Positions 12,301 to 22,400 of a stretch of DNA of 51,414 bases are shown piece by piece. The number at the start of each line of letters is the position of its first letter. Position 1 is the stretch's first letter. The stretch is from Gymnopilus junonius (taxonomy: Eukaryota; Basidiomycota; Agaricomycetes; Agaricales; Galerinaceae): NCBI GenBank assembly GCA_015501075.1, contig JADNYJ010000248.1, forward strand, positions 1 to 51,414. Direction: 5' to 3'. The position numbers were made by a program, and so were the translations under genes. The notes under the pieces are model-generated. The model saw only the letters and a list, made by a program, of their open reading frames with translations. It was not told the DNA's origin and ran no database searches.

Positions 12301-13832
12301 ATCTGACTCGCTTCCCGATTCCCTGTTTGGACTGGACTGCCGTTGTGGTATGGTCGGAGATGGTAACATTTTCTATCAGCCTGAACAGCACGGAACCGCT
12401 ATTCAATGCATTGCGTGTGATAATTGGTCCCATATTGCCTGCCAACGCGATGGTCGAGCGAGTAATCTGGGCAACAAAGATCACTTTATTTGTGACTATT
12501 GCAACCCAACCTTCATGCTTCCAGCTGCACGAAAGTCGGAAAGAGCGTACGTTCAATATTCTATTTCATTCAAAGGTTGAGGCTGATAACTTCGATCATA
12601 CTAGTATTACCATTTCACGGAAGGTGAGGAGTGCGAAACGCCTTCATGATCAACTAATGTAAGTAATGATATTCCCAGCTCGACCTCACCTAGCTGACCA
12701 AGGTTTAAGCGCTGGTCGTGGAGCCCTTTCTCGAGTGGGAGAATACTGGTACCCTATTCGCCTCATTGAAAGAACTGGTCCAACTACAGCAAAGGCATAT
12801 CAATGGAGAGTGGAATGGTGGAGGGAAATTATATTCCCAGCTGACATCTCTTTGGTACCCGGCAATATTTCTCTGGTGAATGAGACAGAGATCATCGATT
12901 CTTTATGGCTTAAACAGAAGGAAAGGCGAGGCATTCGGGTAGGTGTTCTGAGAACTTTGTTTTACTATCTGTAGACTGAAATTCTTGTGTAGCTGGGACG
13001 ATGGAAACACGCATACGAAGTTGAAACTTCCGAAGACATTTTGGCTGACCCATCTAGGGTTCCTTACTCAGCAGACGTCGACACTGCTCTTTCTCCATTC
13101 AAGGATACACTCAAGCTACTATTGGAACAACGTGTCGATGAGCTAGGTGACAAGGTAATTCCGGCGAAGAATTGGCTCGAGAGGAATGTCAAGTCACCCC
13201 TCTTCTCCACCTTGATGCCATATGTCGGTTCATTGTCCATCATCGAGCGAGCCCAGATTTCAAACTGGTTTGATATTCACATTGGGAAAAGAAGTAAAAA
13301 AGCTCGATTGGCATGGCTTGGATATCTACCACTTGCTCACGCTCATACGCTCTATATTTCTCAACGTCTTCAACGGAGTCCGGAAACGGCGCTTAGTCAC
13401 ACTAGCCTTCTCCACCACGCATGGGACATCCTATACACCGGAATTTCGGAACGAATAATCGACGTCGACGTGGCAAAGGAATGCCTTTACATCCTCGAAG
13501 AGGAGATGTTTGAGGTTTCGACTCGAGCAGGGAAAGCAGGTTTTTTCCAGTGGGGTTTAGACGCTGGACATCATCAAGATGGTTGGGACGTCTATGCTAA
13601 TCTACCTCCACAATTCAACCGGGCTAATTATAAAGGAAACGACGAGGACCTTGAGGTATGGCGTCTTATACACTGCTAAAAACCTCTATTGACATATAAT
13701 CAGCCAGGACCAGATTTTATTGAGTATGTACCACCGATCAAAGCTGTCAACCGAGAGTTGATACAGAAGCCTCGACCTCGACCTCGACCAATCAAGAAAG
13801 CAGCAGTCAATAAGGAGCCAGACACGGATTAA
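9398..13832 (+). pseudogene. MULE-type transposase with GCM/WRKY-like zinc finger, DDE core and PHD finger; two frameshifts
   Basis: Nine exons: 9398-9584, 9635-9703, 9755-10916, 10969-11500, 11554-12550, 12605-12623, 12679-12938, 12993-13655 and 13704-13832, with introns of 48-58 bp. The 19-nt exon and its two junctions are the least certain part. Exon lengths sum to 4,018 nt, two short of a multiple of three. This agrees with two apparent one-base losses: in a G-run at 10123-10125 (before VIECDNPMC) and an A7 run at 11799-11805. In order the protein has a zinc finger ECDNPMC...PCKC...HREC...GFHTH, a core with VNDAAHGWW, MDFSQAERGGF and NNNAEEAMHWKLY (candidate acidic residues), a basic linker, a PHD-type finger (CRCG, CIAC, HIAC, CDYC) near 12338-12520, and a C-terminal YWYPIRLIER...WRVEWW region. 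It would move the surrounding element. The C-terminus has an Arg-Pro repeat. Everything except the two indels is open, so it died recently, or the indels are assembly errors at homopolymers. Confidence 0.75.
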
Positions 13833-13924
13833 ACTGCGTATCAATAATATTTAGATTAGATTTGATAGGTTTTCTACTCTAATACATATCTGAACTTGTT
13901 TACCGTCACCCACTTTCTGTCTGG

Positions 13925-14080
13925 ATTGTGCACGCACGTCGTCACGCACTCATGACTCCAATGCACGGCCGATCACTTCCCTGCCACGCACCACCCTATC
14001 GCCAACCTATGCCATGCACGCACGTCAAGTAGCCATGCACGCACCACCACGGCCGTGCCACGGCTTTTTCTATATGCCCC
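13925..14080 (-). repeat. Right terminal/subterminal inverted repeat of the MULE
   Basis: Ends CGGCTTTTTCTATATGCCCC immediately before the target duplicate; inverted relative to the left end. It contains repeated CATGCACGCAC and CACGCAC motifs. Confidence 0.75.
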
Positions 14081-14089
14081 ATCCTGTGG
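14081..14089. repeat. Right target-site duplication of the MULE
   Basis: ATCCTGTGG, an exact copy of 7789-7797. Confidence 0.85.
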
Positions 14090-14231
14090 TACCTGTCGAC
14101 GAATTTTCTGCTCCTTGCGGAAGCGTGGCAATCCATTTTTTACAGCGGCTTTTAGACTGCCAAATGGTGCAATTCTCGTGGTTTGATTGCTGCCTCTGTC
14201 GTTATCTCGTCAGGTTGAAGGTTGATCGCTA

Positions 14232-14669
14232 TGGCCGACAAGGACCTGGAGCGATATTATGACGCCAACATTGTTGCGTTAAAAACCACATTTCTCAAGT
14301 ATGACGCCAGGCCGTGTTTGACTCCTTGGGATCTACGCGCACGTTGCACAATCGCGATACCCAGAGTGAAATCGGTATCTCAATGCCGCGAGATACTTCT
14401 TGCATTACCGTTCCGTATCGCTGGAGCGCGATCCTAACGGGACTCTTGTTAAGTTGTTTAGCGGAGCCGTCGAGTTCAGGTTTTGTCGATACGTCAGTAA
14501 TCATTTCCCCATATCGAGAACGTCCTCAGTCATCAAGTACCACTTCCTCCCTTGGAATTGTTCGTGCCAACCATACTCTCTAGGCTTGGGATTAAAAGTC
14601 TGGGGATTCTGCACTTGCAATCGGTTATGGTATTATTGTATCTCTGTTCACGGTCATCGGCAGGCTTAG
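14232..14669 (+). pseudogene. Possible gene remnant, unrecognised
   Basis: An ATG at 14232 opens MADKDLERYYDANIVALKTT, and a different frame near 14395 reads RYFLHYRSVSLERDPNGTLV, both of which look protein-like. The frames do not join through an obvious intron, and I recognise no family. It could be a fragmented host gene whose upstream side received the MULE, or simply chance open frames. It partly overlaps the left edge of the segmental duplication. Confidence 0.2.
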
Positions 14670-15851
14670 TTACAAGCTGATTCACTGGCGGTCCAATAGG
14701 ATATATTTATCCGAGAAACCCTGCGAGTTGAAGTTATTTCTACCGATGCTGCCGTCTGATCTTCATTCATTACTGGTTCCTGCATGCTTACCTCCAATAG
14801 CGAGGTCGCGTTTTGTTTTCGGATTTCTCCGATTTAATATCCATACGCTTCTTTATTCAAGCTAAAATATCAGAGTTCCAAAGGAGATCCGTGTGTTCTT
14901 TTCTTTTGCAACATGCAGTGTTCCTCTGACTGGACTCATCGTTATTGTCATCGAGGAAATGTCTATGTTTAAATTTAGCTTTAGTCACCAACATTTCCAT
15001 GAGGAACGCATTGCAGATAGTAGCTGACAGATGACCCTTCGGGACCACCTTCCTTTGCACATACGCATATGCATGTGGCCGCTTGTGGTGCGTCACGCGG
15101 GAATAGGTTGCACCCTTCTGTAGTAAGCATGCATAAATCATGTAGGTTATTTAATTGATTGACATCATTCGGCGTTATCTCAATGATCTACTATTAAGAA
15201 TGTTCTACACACCGTGGTGGCTAAGATTAGTTCCTTTAATATTTTACACGACGCTGAAAGGTTCGCTGGTTTTGCTGATAAATATGGGCTCAAGTACTCA
15301 ACTCGAATAGAACCTGGATATTTCTATGATGCATTTCTTTGAGCTAACTTACATAATGTATTTCTCTGAACTGAACCGACTCAATGACTTGTATGACTTT
15401 CGGATCAAAGCGTCTGCTTCCTCCTTTGAACGCGTTGGTAACGCGAGGACCAACAAAACTCACGTGCCTGCATAAATCACGCACGCTCTCAGTAAGCAAA
15501 TCACGTTTGCTTACTGAGGATGCTTCCACGAGATCGACATAACCCCACCATTTCCCCTTGTCAACCGCTGTGTTAACGTGCAAATCGGTCAACATGCGAT
15601 CTACATGTCAAATCCGTACCGTGAACAATACCGAAATTAGCGCGAGTCCGCAGCGTCGGAAGAATTTTGTAGCCTGTGATCCAATTATGATCTAAATCGG
15701 GCATATGTATCCTTGCAATCTGTGTCGCAAGTTCATACGTTGTGATACTTCAAATTCCACTTAAAAAGCTCTGTACTTTTTTTCTGTAGGTCCCGCAAAG
15801 AGGTCGATACCATCTAAATCCCTTATACCCTGTTTACTGCATATTTCGAAG

Positions 15852-17548
15852 ATGCGCGTCTCCACGCATTTCGTAGTATTCACTGCCCTGGCTCTTGCCT
15901 CCACCGCGTCGACATCCTTTGCACCTTTTGGTTCGCGAAATAGCCCGGCCGGCGCTGTTTACAGTAAGTGATTTTTAAGAGAATTCAATTATTTCCAAAC
16001 CTTTTCTGCTCGCCGTGTTCTAGTTATGACGAACGACCCCTCCGGGAACAAAGTTCTTTCCGTTAGCATCGCATCTGACGGGACTGTGGTCAGTCAACAA
16101 CATGTATCTTTCTATTCCGTTGCTGTATTTTGATTCGCAGGGGACGACCGTTACAGCATCCAGCACGGAAGGTCGTGGCCTTCACGCGAAGATTGACGGT
16201 GCAGACGCTCTCCTTTCGCAAGGCTCTGTCGCAGTGAATTCGAAGGCAAGGTTGTTGGCCGCCGTGAATGTAAGCCAGAATTTGTTTCCAACGTCTTCAG
16301 CAGTCACCAACTGAGGTGTAATCCTGTAGGCGGGGTCAAACACTGTCTCCTTGTTCAGCATTAACCCTGAGGATCCAACTCGATTGACCCTACTCGGCAG
16401 ACCTATACCGTCAGGAGGAGATTTCCCGCAGTCTGTGGCATTCAATTCTAAAGGTACTGATGTCTGCGTTTTAAATGGAGGAAAGGTCAATGGCGTCAAG
16501 TAAGTCTAAATATAACATTGTCATTTCGTTTTCTTACGCCCTATTATTAGCTGTTTTGTTACCCACCCAATTTTTGGACTTTTCCCAAAGGCCAATAACA
16601 TTCGTTTGTTAAATCGGAACCAGACTACTCCTCCAACTGGTCCAGCCGGGTCGCTAGGTTCCATTATCTTTACCCCCGATGATTCAAAAGTAATCGCTGC
16701 TGTGAAGGGTATTCCACCAATCCCTGGTACGTAGTATTATGTTTCTATAGTTACATTTTCTCTCGATGCTCATATTTTTCGGGCAGGTTTCATTGCGACT
16801 TGGACAATTGGCTTCGATGGTTTACTCTCTTCGCAATACATCAAGTCGACGCCAGCAGAAGGTGGTGCTTTACCCTTTTCCCTCACCCCAATCCCTGGGA
16901 CCAATGCAATCCTCGCCACTGATCCTGCTCTTGGATTTGAAATATTCAATTTCGCTAGCAATAACAACAGGAATTCCCAACTGGTGGCAGCGTCGTCGAC
17001 TGTCACGACCGTTCCCGGTCAAGCGGCCATTTGCTGGTCGACCTACAGTCCGAAGTCCGGAAATTTCTATCTTATTGATGCTGCTTTAGATATTGTTACC
17101 GAGATCCATATTGATAAGAATTTGAAGTCTAGTCTTGTCAAGGTAATCCTTTTTGGATCCTCGCATACGAATGTCGATCAACTATTCAACATATTTTGTA
17201 GCAATATCAGCTAGCAACGGGTGCTACAATTCTCGACAGTGAAGTGGCTACTGTTAAACACGACGAGTGTGTTTCCTCATTAAGCTTTCCGTCTCACTTT
17301 TCTTACTGACGCTCCATTGCAAAAGCTTCCTTTATGTACTAGGCGCTAAATCAGCCTCAATCTACGTACTCTCCGTCACCACTCCTGGTAAGGGAAAGTC
17401 GATCCAGACCTTTTCCTTTGCCTCTGCTGCTGAAAAAGCTGGAGCTACCTTTAGTAAGTATTTTTACTCTCAACTGTTGTTCTTTACTCATCTGTTCCAT
17501 CTAGCCAATATCAATTTGCAGGGACTGGCGACTTACGTTAAAAACTAA
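15852..17548 (+). CDS. Secreted lactonase-like (3-carboxymuconate cyclase-like) beta-propeller protein, copy A
   Basis: Nine exons: 15852-15963, 16024-16088, 16141-16269, 16330-16499, 16551-16726, 16787-17142, 17202-17266, 17326-17453 and 17505-17548; 414 residues, every junction in frame. The N-terminus MRVSTHFVVFTALALASTAS is a clear signal peptide, so the protein should be secreted. The mature protein starts with AGAVYIMTNDPSGNKVLS and has propeller-blade repeats: ARLLAAVNAGSNTVSLFSI, GTDVCVLNGGKVNGVNCFV, SKVIAAVKGIPPIPGFIATW, LPFSLTPIPGTNAILATD, CWSTYSPKSGNFYLIDAA, and FLYVLGAKSASIYVLSV. These resemble the YbhE/lactonase 7-bladed propeller family (PF10282-like). Basidiomycete relatives are often annotated 3-carboxymuconate cyclase, but the real substrate is not established and I would not assume that activity. 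Residues near 185 read RNQTTPPTGPAG, a possible glycosylation site. The paralogue at 25266 has the same introns and length. A TTAAAAAG element lies about 90 bp upstream. Confidence 0.82.
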
Positions 17549-18419
17549 ACTAGAACACTGAATATTCTGTTTTACATGCGAGGATATTCTTTTAATCTTA
17601 ACCGGACTCAATTGAGTACAATCCATTTAATCCTGGGATTCCAGCGAGAAAATATTCTAAAGAGTATCACTATATGCCGAGGGAAAAAGCGACGGACAAT
17701 ATTTTCTTATTTTCCCTAGTTTTGAATTATACACCGCTGTTTTCACGAAGTGGGCGCTTATGCTATCTTTGGTCCAAAAAGCAAAAACAACGTTCATTGA
17801 AGGCCTTATTCTGAAGAACTAATTTTTTTCGTATTCCTAACCCCAACTCGGACCAGAAAACGAAATACTGGCAGTAGTTTTGATTTCTCAATTCAGTAGA
17901 ATGGTAATCTACGTGATCTACATGGATTAGTAAATTACTTAATCGATCAGCAGACGTAGCCTCTGATTAGAACTCAAGCACATTAAGATTGCATTAGAAA
18001 TGGTGAAAAAATGTCGGAGAAGTTTACAAGCAAAGCCGCGTTCGCCATTGACAGGCCAGAGCTTTCGACATGATTCATCTAGAGTACTTGGAGTGGGTTA
18101 TTTTCAATTCAGTCTCACTTTTAAACAGGCTCTAATAGTGGAGTCATTCTAGCTTACATGTAGGTGGCTTGATTGATGAAGTAAATCGAACTATAAACGA
18201 CCTGTTTGCCGATGATTTCTGCAGTTTATCTAATGGGCAATGTCCAGAGCTTTGATTTCATCCACGTAATTTATATGTACCCACTCGGTCAGCAAACGTG
18301 ACTGGCTGACTAAATACAGTATTACTAGAGAGTACTATATTTTAGGAGACGGAGCTCGAGCATTGAGGGTTACAGTTTTCAAAAATAACCACGTGGCTGA
18401 CAACTTAGCGTCCACCACG
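17549..18419. other. Intergenic, no feature recognised
   Basis: AT-rich spacer downstream of propeller copy A. No gene, transposon end or clear repeat was seen. It has no clear counterpart after copy B. Confidence 0.5.
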
Positions 18420-18565
18420 CTATAGTAGGCCGATCTGCTTCGGACCAGTGGGGCTGGAGCTCGGAGCCGCGTCGAGCAGGTTGCGCTGTACAGCGTTGCG
18501 GACAAGGAAGGGTTGATGATGCTGGCAGAAATAAGCACAGCTGCTGATAATCTCTAATCTTAATT
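18420..18565 (+). repeat. SINE-like dispersed repeat, copy 1
   Basis: It shares with 18845-19015 and 22205-22400 a block GCTGGAGCTCGGAGNCGCGT then CGAGCA, followed by CAGCGTTGCGG-AAGG, GCACAGC-GCTGATAATC and a CTAATCTTAA end. This copy is the shortest and most diverged. The conserved 3' end with a TCTAATC-type tail suggests a non-LTR, SINE-like origin. No complete Pol III A/B box was identified. Confidence 0.55.
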
Positions 18566-18844
18566 CGATTGGCAAGAGACTCGTTCCTTCTGAACCATAT
18601 TATGATCCAATTGATATTTTATGCCTTACTATCGCGTCGGATGGAATGACTTCTGTTATATACCTGACCATAAGCGGAGCGGTGCTGGGCTGTCTACTGT
18701 AAGCCAGACTTAGCCAGTCAATGGATGTGTTTAAGGTGTAGTCGGCTATTGATAAGAGGGCCTCAAATCGTTGACCATTTCGTTAAGCATGCCTTAAAAT
18801 TGTGGTGTGGTTCCAGTAGTCTCAACGATGTTACTTTCCTTACC

Positions 18845-19015
18845 CGCTGGGGCAGGCCGTTCTGCCTCGGACCTGGGAAGCTGGAGCTCGGAGACGCGTC
18901 GAGCAGCCACGCAGTGTAGCGTTGCGGGCAAGGTTGTTGATATTCGGAGTGGACGACGCGCTGGCATACGGAACATGCACAGCCGCTGATGCAATCTAAT
19001 CTAATCTAACTAGCT
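18845..19015 (+). repeat. SINE-like dispersed repeat, copy 2
   Basis: Begins GGGGCAGGCCGTTCTGCCTC and ends with a tandem CTAATCTAATCTAA tail. The body shares GGAAGCTGG-GCTCGGA, CGCGTCGAGCA and CACAGCCGCTGATG with copy 3 at 22205. Confidence 0.6.
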
Positions 19016-19060
19016 ATCTGTGACACTGTCAGAGGAGCCCGATCTCACTGTCACACCGCC

Positions 19061-19091
19061 ATTCCAATCAAGGGGGTGCCGGGATTGGAAC
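19061..19091 (+). repeat. Left member of a short inverted repeat pair (tRNA T-arm-like)
   Basis: Contains CAAGGGGGTGCCGGGATT, found inverted at 19627-19646. Read on the minus strand it resembles a T-arm plus acceptor end (GTTCCAATCCCGGCACCCCC). This may be the head of a tRNA-derived SINE rather than a tRNA gene, since no matching 5' half was found. Confidence 0.4.
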
Positions 19092-19620
19092 TAGATACCT
19101 AGTGCCACATTTTTTATTTCGCCGATTTTAGCTGGACTAACTAACTGACGTAATCAGGAACACGTCCATATTTGGAAGTATGACATCATGTCTTCCACCT
19201 TTTGCTTCCTCTCGCCATCCCCGACGCCTTGCAAGCATTGCAAACCCTACGTTCTGTTGGAAAATAAGTGTCATTGGTCATTTAAATTATTCCTGATGCT
19301 CACAGGTGTGTCTGTTTCCATTTCCTTGAAAGGTTGAAGCTTTTGCGTGGTCCCCTGTGGCATGCGCACTGCAGGCTCATCCGTAGTCCCCTCGACCTTC
19401 CTGATTTAGACAGGAGAACCTCATGGTGATGATGTCATATGAATAATACACAATATTTCGGACCATTTGCCTCGTCTACCTCTATTCATGTGAATATATG
19501 ACTGTTTCTATGCTTCAAAGACCTAATTTACATGGTCAAATGCTCATTTTGAGGCTCATTCTCGAGGTGATACTTTTTTTTCCCGGCCTATGGCCAGACT
19601 AACTAACAAGCAACCGGTCC

Positions 19621-19652
19621 GGCATTCTAATCCCGGCACCCCCTTGCATTCC
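19621..19652 (-). repeat. Right member of a short inverted repeat pair (tRNA T-arm-like)
   Basis: Plus strand reads CATTCTAATCCCGGCACCCC then CCTTG, the inverse of 19061-19091. The similar motif GGACTAACTAAC / AGACTAACTAAC occurs near both but in direct orientation. Confidence 0.4.
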
Positions 19653-20114
19653 ATGTGTGGTGATCCTACTGGCCAGTTTTGGGCCAGCTGGTATCCGTCT
19701 CCTGTACCTCTGTTAATAGAGACAATTTGGTGAGACCTTCATTCCCTTCCAACAGGATGCGCTTAAGTGCTTCAAGTGGCCGCCAGCTATGCAATCTCGA
19801 AAGCCTTTCCATATCCCTTCCATCTTCATCATGGACGCGCAAACCAGTTTAAGCCATCATATAGATACATATAGAGAAAATTCGAAGTAATCCATAGAGG
19901 GCGTTGTCATCCAAGCTCCGTGCGAACAATGGGTAAAGGATCGACATCACAAGCGCAAGAGGTAGGGTCGACAAGTCTTAATAATAAGTGCGACCCCCCG
20001 CTCCATTTCTGTTGTTCTGCTTTTCTGATTTTCATTAATTTAGGCTATTAATAATATACAACAAGATGATAAATAATCTAGTGTGTTTCCACAACATTCG
20101 TGGACAGAAGTCCG

Positions 20115-21583
20115 CTATGCGTCAAGAGGTGCGCGAGCTTCCTCCGCCTTTTTGCTCTACGTTCCCAGTTTATTCAGTTCCATTCCAAGTGTCCGAAAGC
20201 GAAGAAAAAATCTGCTCACTGTTGGACTCCAGTCATCCAGAGGGTAAGTATACTGCTCCTGCATAACAACGACACGCCTTAGAGCACCAAGACCAGGTTG
20301 TCGGTTGGTCCGTGCCTCGTCACTGTCAGATATGAGCTCTGTCGTGGTTTCGCTTCCTACGATCTTCATTCGGTTGTTAAGTAACACCATCATGGTTATC
20401 GAGTACATTTTCCCTAGGATCCCTGACGTGGTTTGGAAATAGTCTGGCTTGACAGGAGGGAGTAACAGGATGAGGTTAATGATCGCGATCGTAGCTGCGT
20501 CGCGGTGTTTCCAATAAATACTTGATAAGAATGCGTATAGAATGCCGACTTGCCTGTTAAGGTCCCGGTCTCAATTACCAGGCGTATTAATTTTTGAACA
20601 ATCCGCCGAGTTTGTTTCCACAATGTCTTCTGTTTTGATAACTGAATGGGGCAAGTTCATCAGCGCCAGAAAAACATCTGAATAAAGCAACGACTCACAT
20701 AGTAGGTCATGCCTGCTGCAATGATCACGTCACATAAAGCACTTCCACCATTCCAAAACTATATGCGGGATTATTTTAAGGACGTGCAATACTAAGAAAA
20801 ACACTGACCCCAGTTGCTATGTACAGCCTTGTATTCAAGAACTCTGTGAATAATCGGGACTGGTGAGCTATGATTCCAGTTGCGATCCCTCCTGCAAGTT
20901 GAACAAATGACAGCTGGGCAGTGGGATCCAGTTTACAAGGGTTAAAAGAAGCAAAATTAAAGACAGCTCACCAAAACGATGATACTAGGTACAATATAGG
21001 ACTGAGCCAAAATTTGTATGCGGTATGCATAAAACACCTGTACTACAGAGGCGACTAAATTGAAAGCTGAATCAGAGTGACGTGCACTTTCAAGGATTAA
21101 CATAGACGTACTAGCAGAATTCATGATGGGGACCGAAAACCACAGTGTTCCTTCTTCGTTGATCGCGTTAAAATTTCCAAAACCCGTAGCGAAGGAGAAG
21201 AAAGCAGTTTGTGTGAGGAGGACGGTTTGTATGAGTTCGGCGGTGTAGAGTCCGTAGACTAACACTTGCGTCCATCGTCGATCACTTGGGAAAGCGAGAA
21301 AGTACAAATCTGAGAACACCCCGAATGCGATCAGGGAGAGCGATAACTCGTCGTACGGTATGGCGACTCACAGACTTGGGTGGAGAGCGACCCAAACAAG
21401 CCCCAGTGAAGCAGGTATCCAACGAGCTAATCCAGCTGTGGATTGAGGACGAACTCGAATTCGATTAGGCTCACCAATGGGCCAACGCTGCAATGACACG
21501 TTGTGACAAGATCGTCTGGAACATATGCGGGAAACGACTTACGTTCTTGCAACATCTGGAGGGATGGGAGGCACTGGATCCAT
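20115..21583 (-). CDS. DUF6534-type multi-pass membrane protein, copy A
   Basis: Nine exons on the minus strand: 21583-21543, 21487-21475, 21426-21372, 21309-20972, 20913-20809, 20758-20699, 20641-20554, 20494-20220 and 20156-20115; 338 residues in frame throughout. One exon is only 13 nt. It starts MDPVPPIPPDVARTVGPL, then several hydrophobic segments follow: LLVGYLLHWGLFGSL-like, VYGLYTAELIQTVLLTQTAF, FNLVASVVQVFYAYRI, IVPSIIVLLSFVQLAGGIAT, LCDVIIAAGMTYYL. The last transmembrane part and tail (ETGTLTATIAIINLILLL...GKMYSITMMVLLNNRMKI) is the DUF6534 region. About seven helices are expected; topology resembles receptor-like fungal proteins, but no ligand or signalling role is known. Intron 7 has a GC donor (AACAG/GCAAGT), conserved in copy B. 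The final 14-codon exon (SKKAEEARAPLDA) is conserved in copy B too, supporting the structure. It is convergent with propeller copy A. Confidence 0.78.
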
Positions 21584-22204
21584 TGATCGAAGTGGGCAGA
21601 GTAGAAGGTTCAGAATTCGTGATAACCTTGACCTTTTAATTGAATGCCATTACAGTTCATTTTAAAAATGGTTGCTCCTCCCTGGTCCGCCACCAGATTA
21701 AGGCGGTGCACCTTTTTTAATCCAATCAGCACGTCACTGATATTCCAGGATCATCGGAGGCTGAAGCGTTGAACACCGTAGCAATGCCTCTAGCCTCTGT
21801 ACTATGCTCACAGCACTAGGCATTGATCTCCTGCGACATCGTCGAAATCGTTCAATCTTACGCAACCGCTCGACGTCGTAAGCGTTACTAAAAGAGAGGT
21901 AAGGGCTTGTATCATTGGAAGCACAGTATTCCAACGAAAGCTGATTTAATCCCTCAGAGGGACCTCGGACAGACGCAAAAATAGCATGATGCCTACACAG
22001 TTGGGTAGTATCGGTACTTCCATTCCGTAGGGATGCCGATCACCAAATGCTGCCAAGCCCAATGATTATGATAGTGGCTAAGTATAACATACCTCTCCAT
22101 CACCTCCTGGCGACTTCACATAGAAGGAAGATTTTCTGGAGGAAAAGAAGCAGTGTTATATATGGATGCAGTTACAAATACGACCCGGTGATGGCGGTTG
22201 ACGT

Positions 22205-22400
22205 TGGGGCAGGCCGTTTGGCTCAAGCCTAGGAAGCTGGTGCTCGGACTCGCGTCGAGCAAGCCGTGCGTATAGAGTCATAGGCGATGGTGAGAGGCAA
22301 GGCAAGATTGGAATGATATTCAGAGTGCGGGACGCGCTGGCTCACAGAATGTGCACAGCCGCTGATGGGAAATAGTCTAATCTAATCTAATGATTCTAAT
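22205..22400 (+). repeat. SINE-like dispersed repeat, copy 3
   Basis: Begins TGGGGCAGGCCGTTTGGCTC, shares CGCGTCGAGCA, ATATTCAGAGTG-GGACGCGCTGGC and TGCACAGCCGCTGATG with copy 2, and ends in a CTAATCTAATCTAATG tail. It begins at the right edge of duplication copy A and is absent after copy B, so it inserted there or marks the break. Confidence 0.6.

Larger units (their letters stand above)
7798..14080 (+). mobile_element. Mutator-like (MULE) DNA transposon, about 6.28 kb
   Basis: The element is bounded by a 9-bp target duplication and imperfect terminal inverted repeats. The left end reads GGCACGGTAAAAAAGCCGTG; the reverse complement of the right end reads GGGGCATATAGAAAAAGCCG and continues TGGCACGGCCGTG. 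Subterminal zones at both ends (7798-7920, 13925-14060) and an internal block at 8935-9160 are dense in GCACG/CGTGC motifs, likely transposase binding sites. One long spliced gene on the plus strand (9398-13832) encodes the transposase. The exact target duplication indicates a fairly recent insertion. It sits between the F-box-type gene and a weak open frame at 14232. MULE assignment rests on the 9-bp duplication together with the GCM/WRKY-like finger and DDE-like core of the protein. Confidence 0.85.
14650..22200. repeat. Segmental duplication, copy A (propeller plus DUF6534 gene pair)
   Basis: Matches 24130-30730 in the same orientation. Shared landmarks in order: ATTTATCCGAG (14705 and 24199), CAACATGCAGTGTTC (14909 and 24360), the propeller gene (15852 and 25266), the DUF6534-type gene (20115 and 27959), and a tail with TTATATATGGAT then GTTACAAATACGACCC (about 22157-22187 and 30680-30710). 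The spacer between the two genes is 1.5 kb longer in copy A and contains SINE-like repeats. Edges are estimated by eye. Confidence 0.8.

Noticed and set aside
10385..12556. Minus-strand open frames across the transposase gene
   Set aside because: They mirror codon-biased plus-strand exons and show no motifs.
12666..12974. Separate small gene with ATG at 12666
   Set aside because: The frame continues the transposase C-terminal region and is entered through an acceptor at 12678; the ATG lies in the intron.
7482..14262. A host gene split by the MULE
   Set aside because: Joining the flanks at the target site gives no continuous protein-like frame, so the insertion seems intergenic.
19061..19652. 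A tRNA gene
   Set aside because: Only the T-arm and acceptor-like 3' part is readable; no 5' half with D-arm and anticodon was found.
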